Source: Arctopsyche grandis (Eukaryota > Arthropoda > Insecta > Trichoptera > Hydropsychidae). Taken from it: a stretch of DNA of 64,000 bases. Made by a program: the position numbers and the translations under genes. Positions 50,471 to 63,024 of the stretch are shown here, one piece after another. The stretch spans positions 33,522,191 through 33,586,190 of the forward strand of contig NC_135357.1 in assembly GCF_051622035.1 (NCBI RefSeq). The letters are read 5' to 3'. The notes beneath the pieces are model-generated. The model did not search any database. It saw only the letters and a program-made list of their open reading frames with translations, and was not told where the DNA came from. How positions within the stretch are numbered: position 1 is the first letter of the stretch; each line of letters starts with the position of its first letter.

Positions 50471-51219
50471 TACTTAATAATCAAATTAAATTATAGTTAA
50501 GTATAGGAAAGCATACGTGACAGACAGACAAACATCGATTTATATATGTAGATATGTAGGATTGTTATGAGTGGTACGTAATGTCAGGTTGGTATGAGTG
50601 GTACGTAATGTATTTGTACGTTGGCAATGCGTGCGCGCAAGTTGGTTACCAACGTAAACATTTCCTTAACTACACACTGGCGCTTCATACTTTCGCGTCG
50701 ATAAAATCTTAATTACAAATATTATTATTAAGAGTTTTTTCCCTTTTTTCTTCCAGTAATCTTTCCGGACATGCATACAATAAATTCTGAAAGTTCCATC
50801 GTAATCGGTTCAGTAGTTTAGGAGCTTATTCGAGACAGACAGGCAGACAGACAAACATTCAATTTAATTTTATATTTAGCACACTCGTCGCTTTGGAGCA
50901 ATCTGTTAGACGAGTGTGCTTGATTAATTGATTTTTGTTGAAATAAATATATATATAGATTCGTGTTCACTGGGCATAGATCTACAAGAAAAGTTATATC
51001 TCGTCTCTGAACCAAAAACAAGTCGACATTTGTCGAACAGTGTAATCACCGAACCATATGTAATACCTTAAGATGAAAGTATCGAGATTACTTCCTTAAA
51101 CTTAATACCAAGTTATACAAGGAGTGACTAACTCTAACGTCTCGGAATTAAGACGAATACTCAAGCTAATGTTCACCAGTGTGAACACCCCATTAGACAG
51201 GCTTCTATTATACAAATTT
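50471..51219. other. Spacer with TE remnants
   Basis: Contains GAGTGGTACGTAATGT twice (about 50568 and 50597), GACAGACAGACAAACAT motifs typical of element tails, and an element end at 50955-51045 homologous to the foldback arms. Confidence 0.4.
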
Positions 51220-51387
51220 TCACAGGCCAAATACACGCTCGACAAAATCCCGTCGATTTGCTCCATTGTTTTTATTTCGAAAATTGTCACTCACATCTGC
51301 ATAAAGAGCTAATTTCGCATCGGAATCATCATCAATTCCAGCCCACCTTTTGAGGCTCAAATCCCGAAAAGTCGAGACCTTTAGCAT
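51220..51387 (-). CDS. Small ORF, 55 codons, unknown
   Basis: It begins MLKVSTFRDLSLKRWAGID and ends NRRDFVERVFGL with a stop at 51220-51222. Composition is charged and complex, unlike the AT-rich noise around it. An overlapping minus-strand frame (51290-51102) is also open. This may be a decayed exon with a frameshift; I recognise no family and see no promoter. Confidence 0.2.
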   Translation of the reverse strand: MLKVSTFRDLSLKRWAGIDDDSDAKLALYADVSDNFRNKNNGANRRDFVERVFGL

Positions 51388-51958
51388 AAATTTCAATTTA
51401 ACGCACTACGAAAGACATAAACTCGAACGATAATAGCTAGATTTAAATGGAGGATATAAAGTGAGAGATTTATCACTGATATATGAGCTGGATATACCCA
51501 CCTTTCGTCGGACATCTGTACAAATTGTAACTGTGTGATAACAAATAGTTATTTACCAAGGACAAAGCGGACGCTAATTCGTAAATGAGATAAACTATCT
51601 GGTTTGTGCAATAATTCAAATACATACATACATACATAGTTGAAGTATAAATTTTACTGTTAATATTAAGACTTTTAAGACATCAAACTACGTTACGTAT
51701 ATCACTATTAACATAAGATAAAATCCTGTATAGGAACAATACTTATATATCATTGAATACAGCAATTGTTACAGTTTCAATGATATTCATAAAGGCAATG
51801 CTGAAAATTATGAATCTTCGTTAAAATGTTCTGGTATGTTCTTGCTGAGATATGATTTTTAAAAGCTAGGAATATTATTACACTACGTCATTTTTATGTT
51901 TTATAATTCAAACAGAAGAATATCGATCTAGTATCTGTATACATATGTACAACATATC

Positions 51959-52130
51959 AGATAAGATAAGTATATATGTATGTCTATATAAGCCACCACG
52001 AGTGAGACTACTGCGCCATTAGATCCGGTTTACGATTTTGAATCACGTCAGCGACCGTTATATTTGAGAACTTCTGCAAAATGGCTGCTAAATCCAAAAA
52101 TTTTACGTTCAGACATTGCGAAATCAACAG
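51959..52130 (+). other. Candidate promoter and first exon
   Basis: Twin GATA sites (AGATAAGATAAG at about 51959-51970) and TATATAA at 51985-51991 precede an ATG at 52081 in good context (CAAAATGG). The exon 52081-52130 encodes MAAKSKNFTFRHCEIN and ends with a donor-like CAACAG|GTTCGT. Such an arrangement is seen in fat-body or gut genes of insects, but no second exon was found. Confidence 0.25.
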
Positions 52131-52849
52131 GTTCGTTATTTAAATACTGGTTTCATATGTGCATATCGCGTTGAGCGCAGCCATACATCGATACATGTAT
52201 GTCGACACTTTTAGCATTTTTTTCAAGTAATTATAAATTGATTTTCTTTAGTTTTTTTAATAGATTTAAATACAAAATATCCTTGTTTTGAATTCATATT
52301 TAATTGAGACTTTTGTCGTGGTCTTTTTTGTGTTTAAATCTGTTTCATTTGAAGCGTTGCGTAATATTGTAAAACAGCGCACGCAGCATAGAACACTTTG
52401 TTTAATTAAAAACCGAGTTTAAGTAATTAAATTAATAATGTGTTCTTTAGCTTTGTATATTTATCTATAATAAGTAGTTCGTTTTAAATACATTTACGTT
52501 CTGGAAAGTTTTAATCCGAGAGATATATTTTGTGATGGTATATTCCAAAGCCTGAACGTGGAACTGGATAATGCCTTATCATTTCAAAAGCATGTTGCAT
52601 TATCTAAATATGAAAAGATAATTTTAATTTCAATGCATATTTTTACCAGCTAAAAATATTTTATTAAAATTTTTGATACGTGTACAAAGAAAATATTTCT
52701 TAAACATTGATGACTATGTACGTATGTATATATATAAAAAACATGTAACACTTTTACAATTATTTTTTTAAAAATTAAAAATATATACATATAACTAAGT
52801 TTAAATTCACTTTTTTGATACAAAATACTGTTACATATAATCATCATCT
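52131..52849. other. AT-rich spacer, no gene seen
   Basis: No downstream exon matching the candidate at 52081 was recognised. Confidence 0.35.
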
Positions 52850-53130
52850 ACAGCCGCTCACCATCCACTGCTGGATGAAGGCCTTTCCAACACGCTTCCA
52901 GTTGTCTCTGTTTTGCGCAACTCTCATCCATATCACTCCACACATTTTCCTAATTTCGTCTACTCATCTTCCCTGAGGTCTTTCTTTTACCCTTTTGCAT
53001 TTTCTCTGGTACCATTTGAGCACTTCTTTTGTCCACCTTTCGTCTATTCTTATAGCCACGTGGCCCGCCCATTGCCCTTGTCATACTTCTCACCCACGTG
53101 TTCCACTTTCTATCTCTCCTCGTTATGTTT
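52850..53130 (-). mobile_element. RTE 3' fragment, reverse orientation
   Basis: TCATCATCTACAGCCGCTCA and CCACTGCTGGATGAAGGCC are the complement of the RTE 3' end, followed by its C-terminal coding region with disruptions. Confidence 0.75.
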
Positions 53131-54118
53131 ATTATGTCAATTTATAAATCACACATTTATAAATTGACATAATATCTAATAAACTAATAGCATACCTTAT
53201 TTTTAATTAATGAAATTTAAGTTCATATACGCACAAAAAATATATATATTCTAAATATAAACTATAAAAAACTTAAATTTGACTCAATTAATATGTAGTA
53301 AAACGTGCAAATTACTATCATTACAGATTTTGCAGTGAAAATTGTCACCATTTCAAAACAACAATAAAAAAAAATAAGAAGAGACGTCATCTCGACACCA
53401 ACTTCAAACCGGAAGCAGCTTGATTTGAATTCAACGACACTCAAACTATATAAAAATTCAAGAATTTCGATAAACGTCGAACTTAGATTTCGTTCACGTG
53501 CCGCTAGGGTTTACATCGATGCGCTTTTTTTGCAACTTTGCACTTATTCGAGCCTCGTTTTTGGCATGCCGAATTGCGATGAATCTTCAACGTTTGCATG
53601 TGGTTTTCGCCATAATATTGTGAATGCAAAAGAGAGTAACGAACTTCAGGAGGAGAGTTGACTCTACTACACATCTACGATAATATGGTCAAAACCATAT
53701 GCAAGCATCGATGGGGTTAATTCGCAATTCGAGAAGTTGCAAAAGTGGTTTGGCTAATCGCAAAATTGGATAAGGGGCGTTTTGTGTAAAAACTTTTGGG
53801 GCATATGAACGACATTTAGGATCGGCGTGTACCGTAATATTTGACGTTTTATAGAGTTTGGGTATCGTTAAACTCAATTCATCTCGCTTCGGGTTGGTCC
53901 AAGAAGTCTTCACATACATACCTATGGACTTGGATATGGTCTTTGGATTGTGAAGATGTTCCAGACGACATGTGTTGGGATTGTAGTGGGAAATGCCACC
54001 AAGAAATCTGCTTGAAAGTATATCGTTGTATTTAAATACTGTTTTGCTATGCATATTGTAATGAACAAATAGATCAATAAACTGATACTATAACGTTTTT
54101 ATTTTTATTTATTTTATA
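53131..54118. other. Spacer with broken coding-like frames
   Basis: 53425-53661 (plus) reads GMPNCDESSTFACGFRHNI and 53841-54035 (plus, another frame) reads DCEDVPDDMCWDCSGKCHQ. The complex composition suggests a decayed gene or retrocopy, but I recognise no family. Confidence 0.25.
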
Positions 54119-54327
54119 CTAGTGGTTTCACCCGAATTTGCTCGGTATTTATAATATATACCGCTCAACCATGGCTAATCTAATAGTAAGCATTTTATTA
54201 AATTTATTTGAATTGTTTTATTTTATTTTTTATTTGAATATTATTTTTTTTATTAAATTTAACGTCACGGATTCTATGAACCAAAACTTACATACATACA
54301 AAGTCTTTTTCTAAATTATGTATTAGA
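54119..54327 (-). mobile_element. Minimal Helitron (family 1), 209 bp
   Basis: On the minus strand it starts TCTAATACATAATTTAG at 54327, preceded by A. It ends GAAACCACTAG at 54119, followed by T, with the family hairpin region ACCGAGCAAATTCGGGT. It has both family termini and none of the minisatellite. Confidence 0.7.
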
Positions 54328-55934
54328 TGTATATTTTTGTCTGGACACAGTGCAGTGCCATATTGTGGTACCATTTGAAGACATTGTAAATATTTTTTTT
54401 TATCTACATATGTATTTTTTTAATGACCTACATAAGTGAAAAAAATAGCCCAAAAGATTCAGTTGCATATGTATAAGGGACGAACTATACTAGCAGTTAT
54501 ATTTTACGATGTTACGTACATTTCCCAGGTCAGTTTTGCAAAAATATCGATCGATATTACATGTACATAGATAGTTGAGTTAGAGATAGTTATTGAGTTT
54601 AAAGTTATTGAGTTTAGTATAAAGGGTGTGTTCTATCTACATATGTTGTCTAGAAAATGCTATTTGGCCATCGCCTTTTACGCACGTGAGTAGGTACAGG
54701 TGTGACAGTGAATCTGAAATTGTGGGACGCCTTGAAATAATATAAAATTTAAAATATTATGCTATGGGTCGTTTATTAATATTACTGACCCGAAAGTTCT
54801 AATTGTTTATTGTATTTAAAAAATACTATTTATTATGATTTCTGACTATTTATTATAAATACTGACAGTTTGAAATAATTACTGACCATTTTTTATAATA
54901 ACTGCTCATTTATTATAAATACTGACCCAAATTTATTGACTAATTATTTTATTTACAAAATACTTACCAAATATTCACAATTATTTACCATTATAATGTA
55001 TTCATTATTAACAAATACTCAAATTTTATTTTATTTATTTCAATCGAACATGTACATACCGACGAGTGTACTTATTCAGATGCATTACAATAATACAATT
55101 AATATAAATATTTCTATACAATGCGAGTTCATACAAACATTAATATCTATAGTGACATCTATGGAGAAATTTTTGTAGAATTTTAGTATATATGTAAATT
55201 GGCGAACCTCAAGACGCTAAGTAACCTGAGATTTGCAAGAGAGATTAGAAAGAAAATGTAAATTTACAGGAACAGTGAATATGTTTTAATGAAAATCAGA
55301 AAAATTGGTAAAATCTAAAAGGAAACGATCGACTTGGAGTCACAAACCAAGGTCTGGCTAACAGCCACTAGTGGGAATCGAACCGTGATTACTCCGCCTG
55401 AAAGCATAATATACTAATCACTAGTAAAATATTTTACATACATACATACAATATTACTAACCATTTATTATTACTATTCACACATATCTATTGACAGATT
55501 TTAATTAAATATTTAACGAACATTGAAAAATGTACAAGGTTATTGACCACCTGTAATAACTATTTATTATAATTACTGATTGTTCACTTTAAAAATTGAC
55601 CATTGTTTTATAATAAATAAGAAGTTATAATTATTTATCGATAATTTTCCTCAAAAAACATTCATAAATAGTTGACATGTGACTTGACTATTTATTACAA
55701 TTTTTGACCATTTATTGTAATTTCTGACCTTACATAATAATAACCGACCAAAATTTTTATATTTTTAAAAAGCTTTATCAAGCTATCAGCTTCTAAGAAA
55801 GCTTAGTCAAAGCGCGACAAATGTCATTAACAGTACTTGAACTTCTATCCGTTCGAGCAACGTTGGATTATTCGCCTGCAATAATTAAAAATTTAACAAA
55901 CCAAGACAAAAACTGGGATATCAATATATTAAGA
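54328..55934. other. AT-rich spacer with a SINE fragment
   Basis: A SINE body and head fragment (minus) lies at about 55290-55410 (AGGAAACGATCGACTTGGAG). The remainder shows many TTTATTATAA- and ACTGACC-type words but no gene. Confidence 0.4.
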
Positions 55935-56059
<125 letters not shown>

Positions 56060-56077
56060 TTTTTTTTCATAGATATA

Positions 56078-56796
56078 CCAGGGAGGCTTGACAGGAAGAC
56101 CCCAATGCGCCTTCCTGGACAATTAATTACGAACAATGCAGAATTTATTATTTTTACATAGATTACCAGGAAGGCTTGGCAGGAAGGGTAATTAGATTGT
56201 TACTCACATTGCGGTGGTCACAAAGACAATTTTTGCCATTAAAATCGCAAAAATGCAATATTTGGCACTCAAGTTCTCGTTATTATGATAGTTATCGTTA
56301 GTATGATGGACTTTTCGGCTGCCAGTTGTTCCGTTATAGAGATTTTAGTGACTGTGACCGGTGCTTTGTGACCAGTAAACACCGAACCGGCAGGAAGACC
56401 CCAATGCGCCTTCCTAGACAATTAATTACAAACCACGCAGCATTATCTTATTACATAAATCACTGTATTTCCAGAAGCTGATGAACACGAAATAACAATT
56501 AATTAATTAATTAATTAAATAATTAATCCATTGAGACATCTATGGATTTTAAATTTGTACATAATTTTTACAAATTGTACATACAATAAACACAGAAGAT
56601 TTGTGACAGCAAGAAAGGTGATTTTTTGCCAATTTTGAAGAACCGGTTTAGCAATGATCAGATAAAATTGGCAAACTGTGATAAGAAACGATCGATTTGC
56701 AGTTTCAAATACTTCCAAATCTAACCAGCAGTATTGCGGATCGAACCCACTGATCACTTGGTGCTAAACATACACGCTACCATTGAGCCATACTGC
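56078..56796 (-). mobile_element. Composite SINE with a duplicated tail
   Basis: On the minus strand: tRNA-like head at 56796-56730, body, tail, the extra segment of about 200 bp (CCGGTTCGGTGTTTACTGG), a second tail at about 56164, then a third SINE tail ending at 56078. It has the same composite core as 42797-43517. Confidence 0.72.
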
Positions 56797-56831
56797 ATAT
56801 AAGATAAATAAATATTACGTCACACTGCTTT

Positions 56832-57145
56832 TTACATACCTCCTTTTAGCTTCACTTACGATTACAATTCAGGAAAAAATTTATCCGATCATTTTCATAC
56901 TTCGCCATATTGCTCACTTTGGTCATCAATATAAGTAAATGTATCCTCCGCCATGACGATGGAGAAAAAATATCGTTTTAGACGAGTTTGAAATTTGAAT
57001 TTCTGAAAAGTGCCTGACGTTTATCCAGTTTTTAGTTTTAAACATAGATGGTGGTAGTAAAATAAAATTATTGGTATTTTTATTCAAAATAATAATTTTA
57101 TATACTAATTATAGAAGAGGTATGTGTTTAAAAAACTTTTTTTTA
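56832..57145. mobile_element. MITE copy (ACATACCTC...GAGGTATGT)
   Basis: Second copy of the element at 48911-49252, including the TCCTCCGCCATGACGATGG segment. Confidence 0.6.
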
Positions 57146-57179
57146 TTCTAATTCGTACATATTACAGTTATACAGACAA

Positions 57180-57191
57180 TGCGCATGCGCA
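57180..57191. promoter_or_regulatory. Perfect NRF-1-type palindrome
   Basis: TGCGCATGCGCA is the full palindromic NRF-1 (Drosophila Ewg) recognition motif. It lies 270 bp upstream of a GC-rich block (57450-57650). Only the motif match is certain. Confidence 0.4.
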
Positions 57192-57449
57192 GTATTTCAA
57201 TTCACAGTTTTTTTAAACGGTGCACTAATGCGTACACCTGGTCTCTAGCTATAACATAAAACATTTTTTAAACTACTTACACGTATGTAATTCCGTATAT
57301 TTACTCACATAAATGTACATATGTATGAAGATATGTATCATAGATACGAGCTGGTACATCGAAATTGTTCTTTCAAAAACCGATGCGTATTCAACAGACG
57401 CATATAAATCACGTCGACGTTTGAACTTGAAAAGTTGCGTGTTCTATTT

Positions 57450-57690
57450 GTGTAAATCGATCACAGATTGAGAAGCTGTGGTGCAGACTGGGAGCAGAGG
57501 AGCAGAGGCATCGCGACGCCAGTTCGCTCGCGACCGTCGCACCGGGCGACCCTCCCGGAAAAGCGCTTTCCCGGAGCATCTCGCACTTTTCCGATCGCAA
57601 ATTCGAACATGGTACTCGACACCGACCTGTGTTTTCGCGGACTTTTCGCATGAAGCATCATCAAATCGAGTGATTCGAATGATTTAAGCC
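57450..57690 (+). other. GC-rich block, possible 5' exon
   Basis: CpG-rich (CATCGCGACGCCAGTTCGC, CGACCCTCCCGGAAAAGCGC), open in short frames on both strands, with no recognised domain. Together with 57961-58147 it may form the 5' untranslated region of a plus-strand gene extending past the window. Confidence 0.3.
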
Positions 57691-57960
57691 GGCTGAAATT
57701 TCCCAGTGTTGAATTCGTTCCTGCATTCAATCAGGAAAAACTTTTTATTTCAACTCAAAAATTGGTACAAAATAAATAAGCTCTCACTCTATACTATTTT
57801 AAAATATCAGTAATAAATTGTACGATCTGTCTGATTTTTCCGCTAGATTAAATTCAGAAATGTCGCATGTAATTTTAAACCTACAGTGTATGATATAAAT
57901 CAAATTTTTTTCAGGATCAAATTAAAATTTTCGGTTGAGAATTTTTTGATTTATTTGCAG

Positions 57961-58147
57961 TGCAGTGGCGGCGCGATCACTGTTTTATTTATTTGTATTT
58001 TTACTTTCTCACGTTACGCCCTTCGAATACGTCACTCAGTGAAAATTTCATCGTAGCCTTATTTCCCGTGTTACCGGTCGTGTGTACGAATTCGCAGATT
58101 CCGGGAAAATCCCGGGAAAGTAAGCAGGTGCGCGCCGGGATTTAGAG
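57961..58147 (+). other. Possible 187-nt exon
   Basis: Preceded by an acceptor (TTTGATTTATTTGCAG) and followed by a donor (GAG|GTAAAT). The interior is GC-rich (GGAAAATCCCGGGAAAG) and has no long conserved frame, which would suit a non-coding 5' exon. Confidence 0.3.
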
Positions 58148-60925
58148 GTAAATATTTATATGGAAACGAATTTTATATTCATTATTTTTTCACATTTCAA
58201 AATAAACATGTGTACTTTTGTGTATTATACTTTTAAATTTAAGCGGATCTCAAAATTGTACATGAATTCAAACAATATAACTCATTTTTATACTCTAAAG
58301 CTATTCAGACCCAATTCGATTTGAATAAATTGTTATAATTTGAAACATAATTGAATAATTTAATAATTTGACTGATAATACACATTAAAATGATTTTAAG
58401 TGTGTAAGTTGTAGACTTTTAACAAAAGTCTTACATAGATTAAATTTGGTAATAACATATCCTTAAATGAGCGTAAGTAATTATTTTATGGATTCAAAAT
58501 CAAAATGATTTAAAAAAAAATACTCTTTAGAGTTCAGGTATATTTTTTATAAATAGAATACGTTTATTCTACATACATTCCTAAATGTAAAAAAACATGA
58601 AACTTTCATAAATTAATAGCCTTCTAATTATCGAAAAAAAAAACCGTCTAATTTTTTCGACATGTTAAGGACCATTCTAATATGTTTTTTAATTCATTCA
58701 AAAGTAATTGTGCGCTAATTTCTAATAAAAAATTGATTTCTAATTATTATTAGTAAAACGTTGATTTATAAATTATTCACAATATATGTAACTATTCTGT
58801 ATGAAACATTTTTATTTAGTTTATTTTATAAATTTAACTTACATAGTATTATAAATTTTTCCGCTCTACAAAATGCAGAACGATCTTATTTCCCTATTTT
58901 TAGTACGCTCTACCTGCTCTAATAATATTATAATATTAAATTTACGTTTTCAGAAACTCTCATCTTTTGTACAATATAGTTTAAACATACGATACAACAA
59001 GATTATATATTAAAAATGAACAAAAATAAAAAAATAAAGTAGAGGCTGAATATATTTCTATTATATTACATTAGGAAATATTTGGCATTGTACATATAAT
59101 CTAAGGGTTTGGAAGTATCCTTTGGGAAAATCATGGACATAATTGGAATTAAACGGCACTTTGCCGGTAATTAAATTTACACAGCTCTCTGTGGACTCCT
59201 ATTAGTGTAGCGTTTTGGGAAAATCGAGCGGAAAAACTGCGATTTTTCCATTACCGTATTTCACGCTATAATTGATCGTACAATTGGATCAAGCACACTT
59301 TCCAGCAAAATTCAACCTAATTTTCAAACAAAATTTAGCACTCAATTACACATCACAGGTATATAAATGTACACATTCATTTTATAATGGCAAAAACAGT
59401 TCATTTTAAATAAATAAAACTTCACGCGTTTGAGTGAGCGTTATCTCGTCTCTTTGATCTTTTCCGACTCGATTTGCATGTAATTTTTTTTTCCTACGGA
59501 TTATTTCAGACGAGTCCTTCAAAAAGACACACTGTCACATTTTCAGGCACAAAAGACCCCCACACACACATACAGGGTGTTTCAGCGAGCTATTACAATA
59601 AATTTGCTCGAGCTTATCGGATGTTCTCGCACAATGAGGGGCATTTATTGCGCGCACATTCTCAAGAGATAACCTTTGATATGCTAATACCATCTTCTCA
59701 TATCATATTACGCATATAAAATATCAACACGAAGGACGAACGCGATCCAAAATGCCGGGTTTTATTTGGGAAAACATGAAAAACTTCCGGTGTAAGTCGA
59801 GTCGAAAGGCGGCAGGAAAATATTCATCATTACATAGCTTTCAGGTTAAATTGCTCTAAAATAAGTATTTTAAGTGAAATTTTATATTCCAATTTAACAA
59901 GGCTTTGTGGATATACTTTACCGTATGATATTCAAAAAAGGACATGCCTTCCTTTTAGAATAAAATAAGTGATCTTTATCCTTTGTAAAAATCGTCATGC
60001 TTTTGCCTTTATTTCAAATAAGATCAATATGAAATATACATATGTACACAAGTACGTTAACAGATATAGAAAACAAGGGCTTGTATTTCAATGTTCAATT
60101 ACTGATTCATATGTTCGGTCAGTAAATCATATAAATTGTAAATAATACCGAAATGCTCAGTTCGTATTGTAAGTAGTCTGAATATAATAATCTGTTAAAT
60201 GGAAATAAATTAAATGGTCTGTAATTAAGTAATCATTTATAAAAAGGATAAATATTTAAATTAAATGGTCAGTAGTTCAAAAGAAGGACATTCCATCAAC
60301 AGTTAAATGAATTAATCGGAATATATGAAAAAAATCACTGTATGATTTGAACACACCCGTAAAAAAATACACGAAATATTGTTAGAAAACGGCTTGAACC
60401 TAAAAAATAATATGCAAATATCTAATTATTTGATAGAATTAAAAAATAACATTTAGAGAAATACCAAAATTAGTCATGGTCAAGTAGAACAGTGGTGTAA
60501 TTGTGAACCTTATTGAGAAAACACAATCAGATAATTCAGCATATCTGGTGTTGCTTTTTACTGACCATTTTTATGAATACTTTCTGACATTTTTTATTTA
60601 GTTACTGACCGTTATTGTGATTACTTACTGACCATTATTATATTTAGTAACTGCTAAAAATATGAAATCGACATCCTACTAATTTTAAAATGAAAATTTA
60701 CTCTCAAAATATTATACATATATAGTGTTGAATATAAAGCTTTGATATAATAAATTGATTTTTCTTTCACATTTTAAAATTAAATGTTTTTCATTTCGAT
60801 TCCTACAAAGTCCTTTATTTATTTTGAGGATGAAAAGATTACATGTTTTTCATTTCAATTCCTCCAAAGCCCTTTATCAAAATTTATTCGTCCTCCAGTC
60901 TTATTATTTTTATGTTTGATCACGC
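58148..60925. other. AT-rich region, no confirmed gene
   Basis: Mostly low-complexity AT. At 59752 an ATG opens MPGFIWENMKNFR before a good donor (CGGT|GTAAGT), but no continuation was found. Confidence 0.3.
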
Positions 60926-61313
60926 CAGCAGCATAGCTCGGACGTTAAGCTTCTGCTTACCGTCAAGAAGGTGCCGGGTTCTATCCCTGAATGAAAATGA
61001 ATTTTTCAGAGTATGCTGTGGGTCAGACCTGGATTTGTGACTCCAGGTTGATCGTTTCCTATCAGAGTTTGCCAATTTTCTCTGATTTCATTGTTGAAAC
61101 GGTTCCCGGAAAAAAAAATTGGCTAAAAATCCTTCCTACCTACTATGTCACCACTATTTGAAATTTGATGGATGTACAATTCATAGATGTTTCGTTAATT
61201 TGCGAGTTTTTTCAGTATCTCGCAATTCAACGACTTATAATAAAAAAAAGCTGCATTTGTATTTGTAATTGGCCAGGAAGGCGCATTGGGATTTACCTGT
61301 AAAGCCTTCCTGG
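60926..61313 (+). mobile_element. tRNA-derived SINE copy 7
   Basis: Head CAGCAGCATAGCTCGGACG, box B-like GGGTTCTATCCC, and tail CCAGGAAGGCGCATTGGG...GCCTTCCTGG. It is the closest relative of 16867-17272. Confidence 0.78.
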
Positions 61314-61959
61314 TATATATGTAAAATAAAAAAAAATAAAAAAATAAATAAAATAAAATTTACATAGTTTGGATTCAAATATGAGACGTTGTTCAATATT
61401 TAAACGTATAACGTAATATTTGAATATAACATGTGAACATCAGTTTCTCGTAGAATGCTTTCAATATTTTCTAATAAATAAATAATCTTCTAAGGAAACA
61501 CACATACATAGATATTCAGACATAAATTTCATAAATGATTGCTTGAGCAGTCTGCATTTTTCTTCGAAACAGGTGTCTGGCTGAATTATTTAACAGGTGA
61601 AAGATACGATATGTATAGGTACATATTTACATACATATGTACATATGTACCTATACATATGTAAGTGCAGAACGTAAAATTACATTCTTAATAACATGTC
61701 AAACGATATATGTATGTATATATATATATAAAGTATTTTTTAAAAGAAAACGAAAAGTCTCTTAAATGTAAGTTCCATCATGTAATGCTTTTCTTTTATG
61801 AATTTTTATGTAATAAGAAGCACACAAAAATAGATTGTAAGATTATCTATCAATTTTCAATGAGCCTTTTAGTGTTGAAATACAAACATATAGTTTTTGA
61901 ATTGGCTTGCGACTAAGCACGGTTGACTTTTTACTAGCCTCTTCTTACTTTCACTGGAT
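61314..61959. other. AT-rich spacer, no gene seen
   Basis: Includes a palindromic stretch of ACATATGTACATATGTACC-type words near 61620-61660. Confidence 0.4.
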
Positions 61960-63024
61960 TAATAACAAAAATTCGTTTATTTTATCGAGGTAAGCCAGTT
62001 ATCAATACAATTTTTGTTATTAATCCACAAGAGTAGTCGAAATATGATTTTTCTAAGTGCAATTTTATTTAATTCTCATATAAAGATAATTTAATATATC
62101 ATCCCTATTAATTCAATTCAGATTCGTGTAAATACGAGTAAATACTAGTACGAGCTTTTAGCTCGTAATTTTACCGATTTAAAATTCAGCACACTTCCAA
62201 ATAACCCTTTTAAACAAAAAAAAAATAGTGTGGTCAGAAAATTACCCAATAAGCATGTTTCAATAAAAAAAAGTCAATATAAAATAGTGTTACGTCCGCC
62301 GCGGATTGAGCGAATTGCACTTAGACTAACGGATATCTGTTATCGGATTAACTAAATGCATGCACTTACTTCCAAAGATTATATCTGGACTCTAAGTGCA
62401 TTTAGGCTAAACAATGACCGTTATTAGTTATTTCTCAGAATCGGTACGGGAAGACCCAATGTCTTGGAAATAGATATCCGAATAGGTGACTATACAACAG
62501 GTAAACAGATTAGGCGTCCTGAGAGATCTACCCTTTATAAGGCGGTACGTAGGCGATATAATTCATTCTGGACTTAGCAGTGACACTGCGTGTATCTCCT
62601 TCATCATCAATAAATGCTGTGAAACGACTGTTGGCCTTTTACTTGGATCCTCCACCCACCCCTACGCAACAATAGTATTAACAGTGGGAAAAAATCCCAA
62701 GTAAAAATACGTACTTTTGACTTTTGATTTGAACTGGACGACTACTTAGAGATATTTGAAAGCTAAAAAGTACTATAAATGGAAGATAAATTACCCGACT
62801 ATAGATTCCAATTTTCATTTTGAACAGGAAATTGACAGATTTTGAGACATCGACCGAACAGCACAAAGATATAGAAAAATCGCGCGATTTAAAAAACACA
62901 TATACGTATATCCGAATCTCGAGCCAGTCAACATTTTTATTACCAGATTCGTGTTCACTGGGCATAGATCTATAAGAAAAGTCATATCTTGTCTCTGAAC
63001 CATTTTTAGTGTTAACAGTGTTAT
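61960..63024. mobile_element. Longest copy of the 37240-type element, split by a solo LTR
   Basis: Matches 37240-37790 across 61980-62287 and 62672-62945. It ends with the arm also found in the foldback element (CACTGGGCATAGATCTATAA ... AACAGTG). Confidence 0.6.
62288..62671 (+). mobile_element. Solo LTR with 4-bp target duplication
   Basis: 384 bp starting TGTTACGTCC and ending TACGCAACA, flanked by ATAG at 62284-62287 and 62672-62675. It has a TATA-like TTTATAAGG (about 62533) and AATAAA (about 62608), as in an LTR promoter and polyadenylation signal. The related repeat at 37490 has the uninterrupted site. TG...CA ends and the target size suit a Gypsy-type retrotransposon. No internal genes remain. 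Confidence 0.82.
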
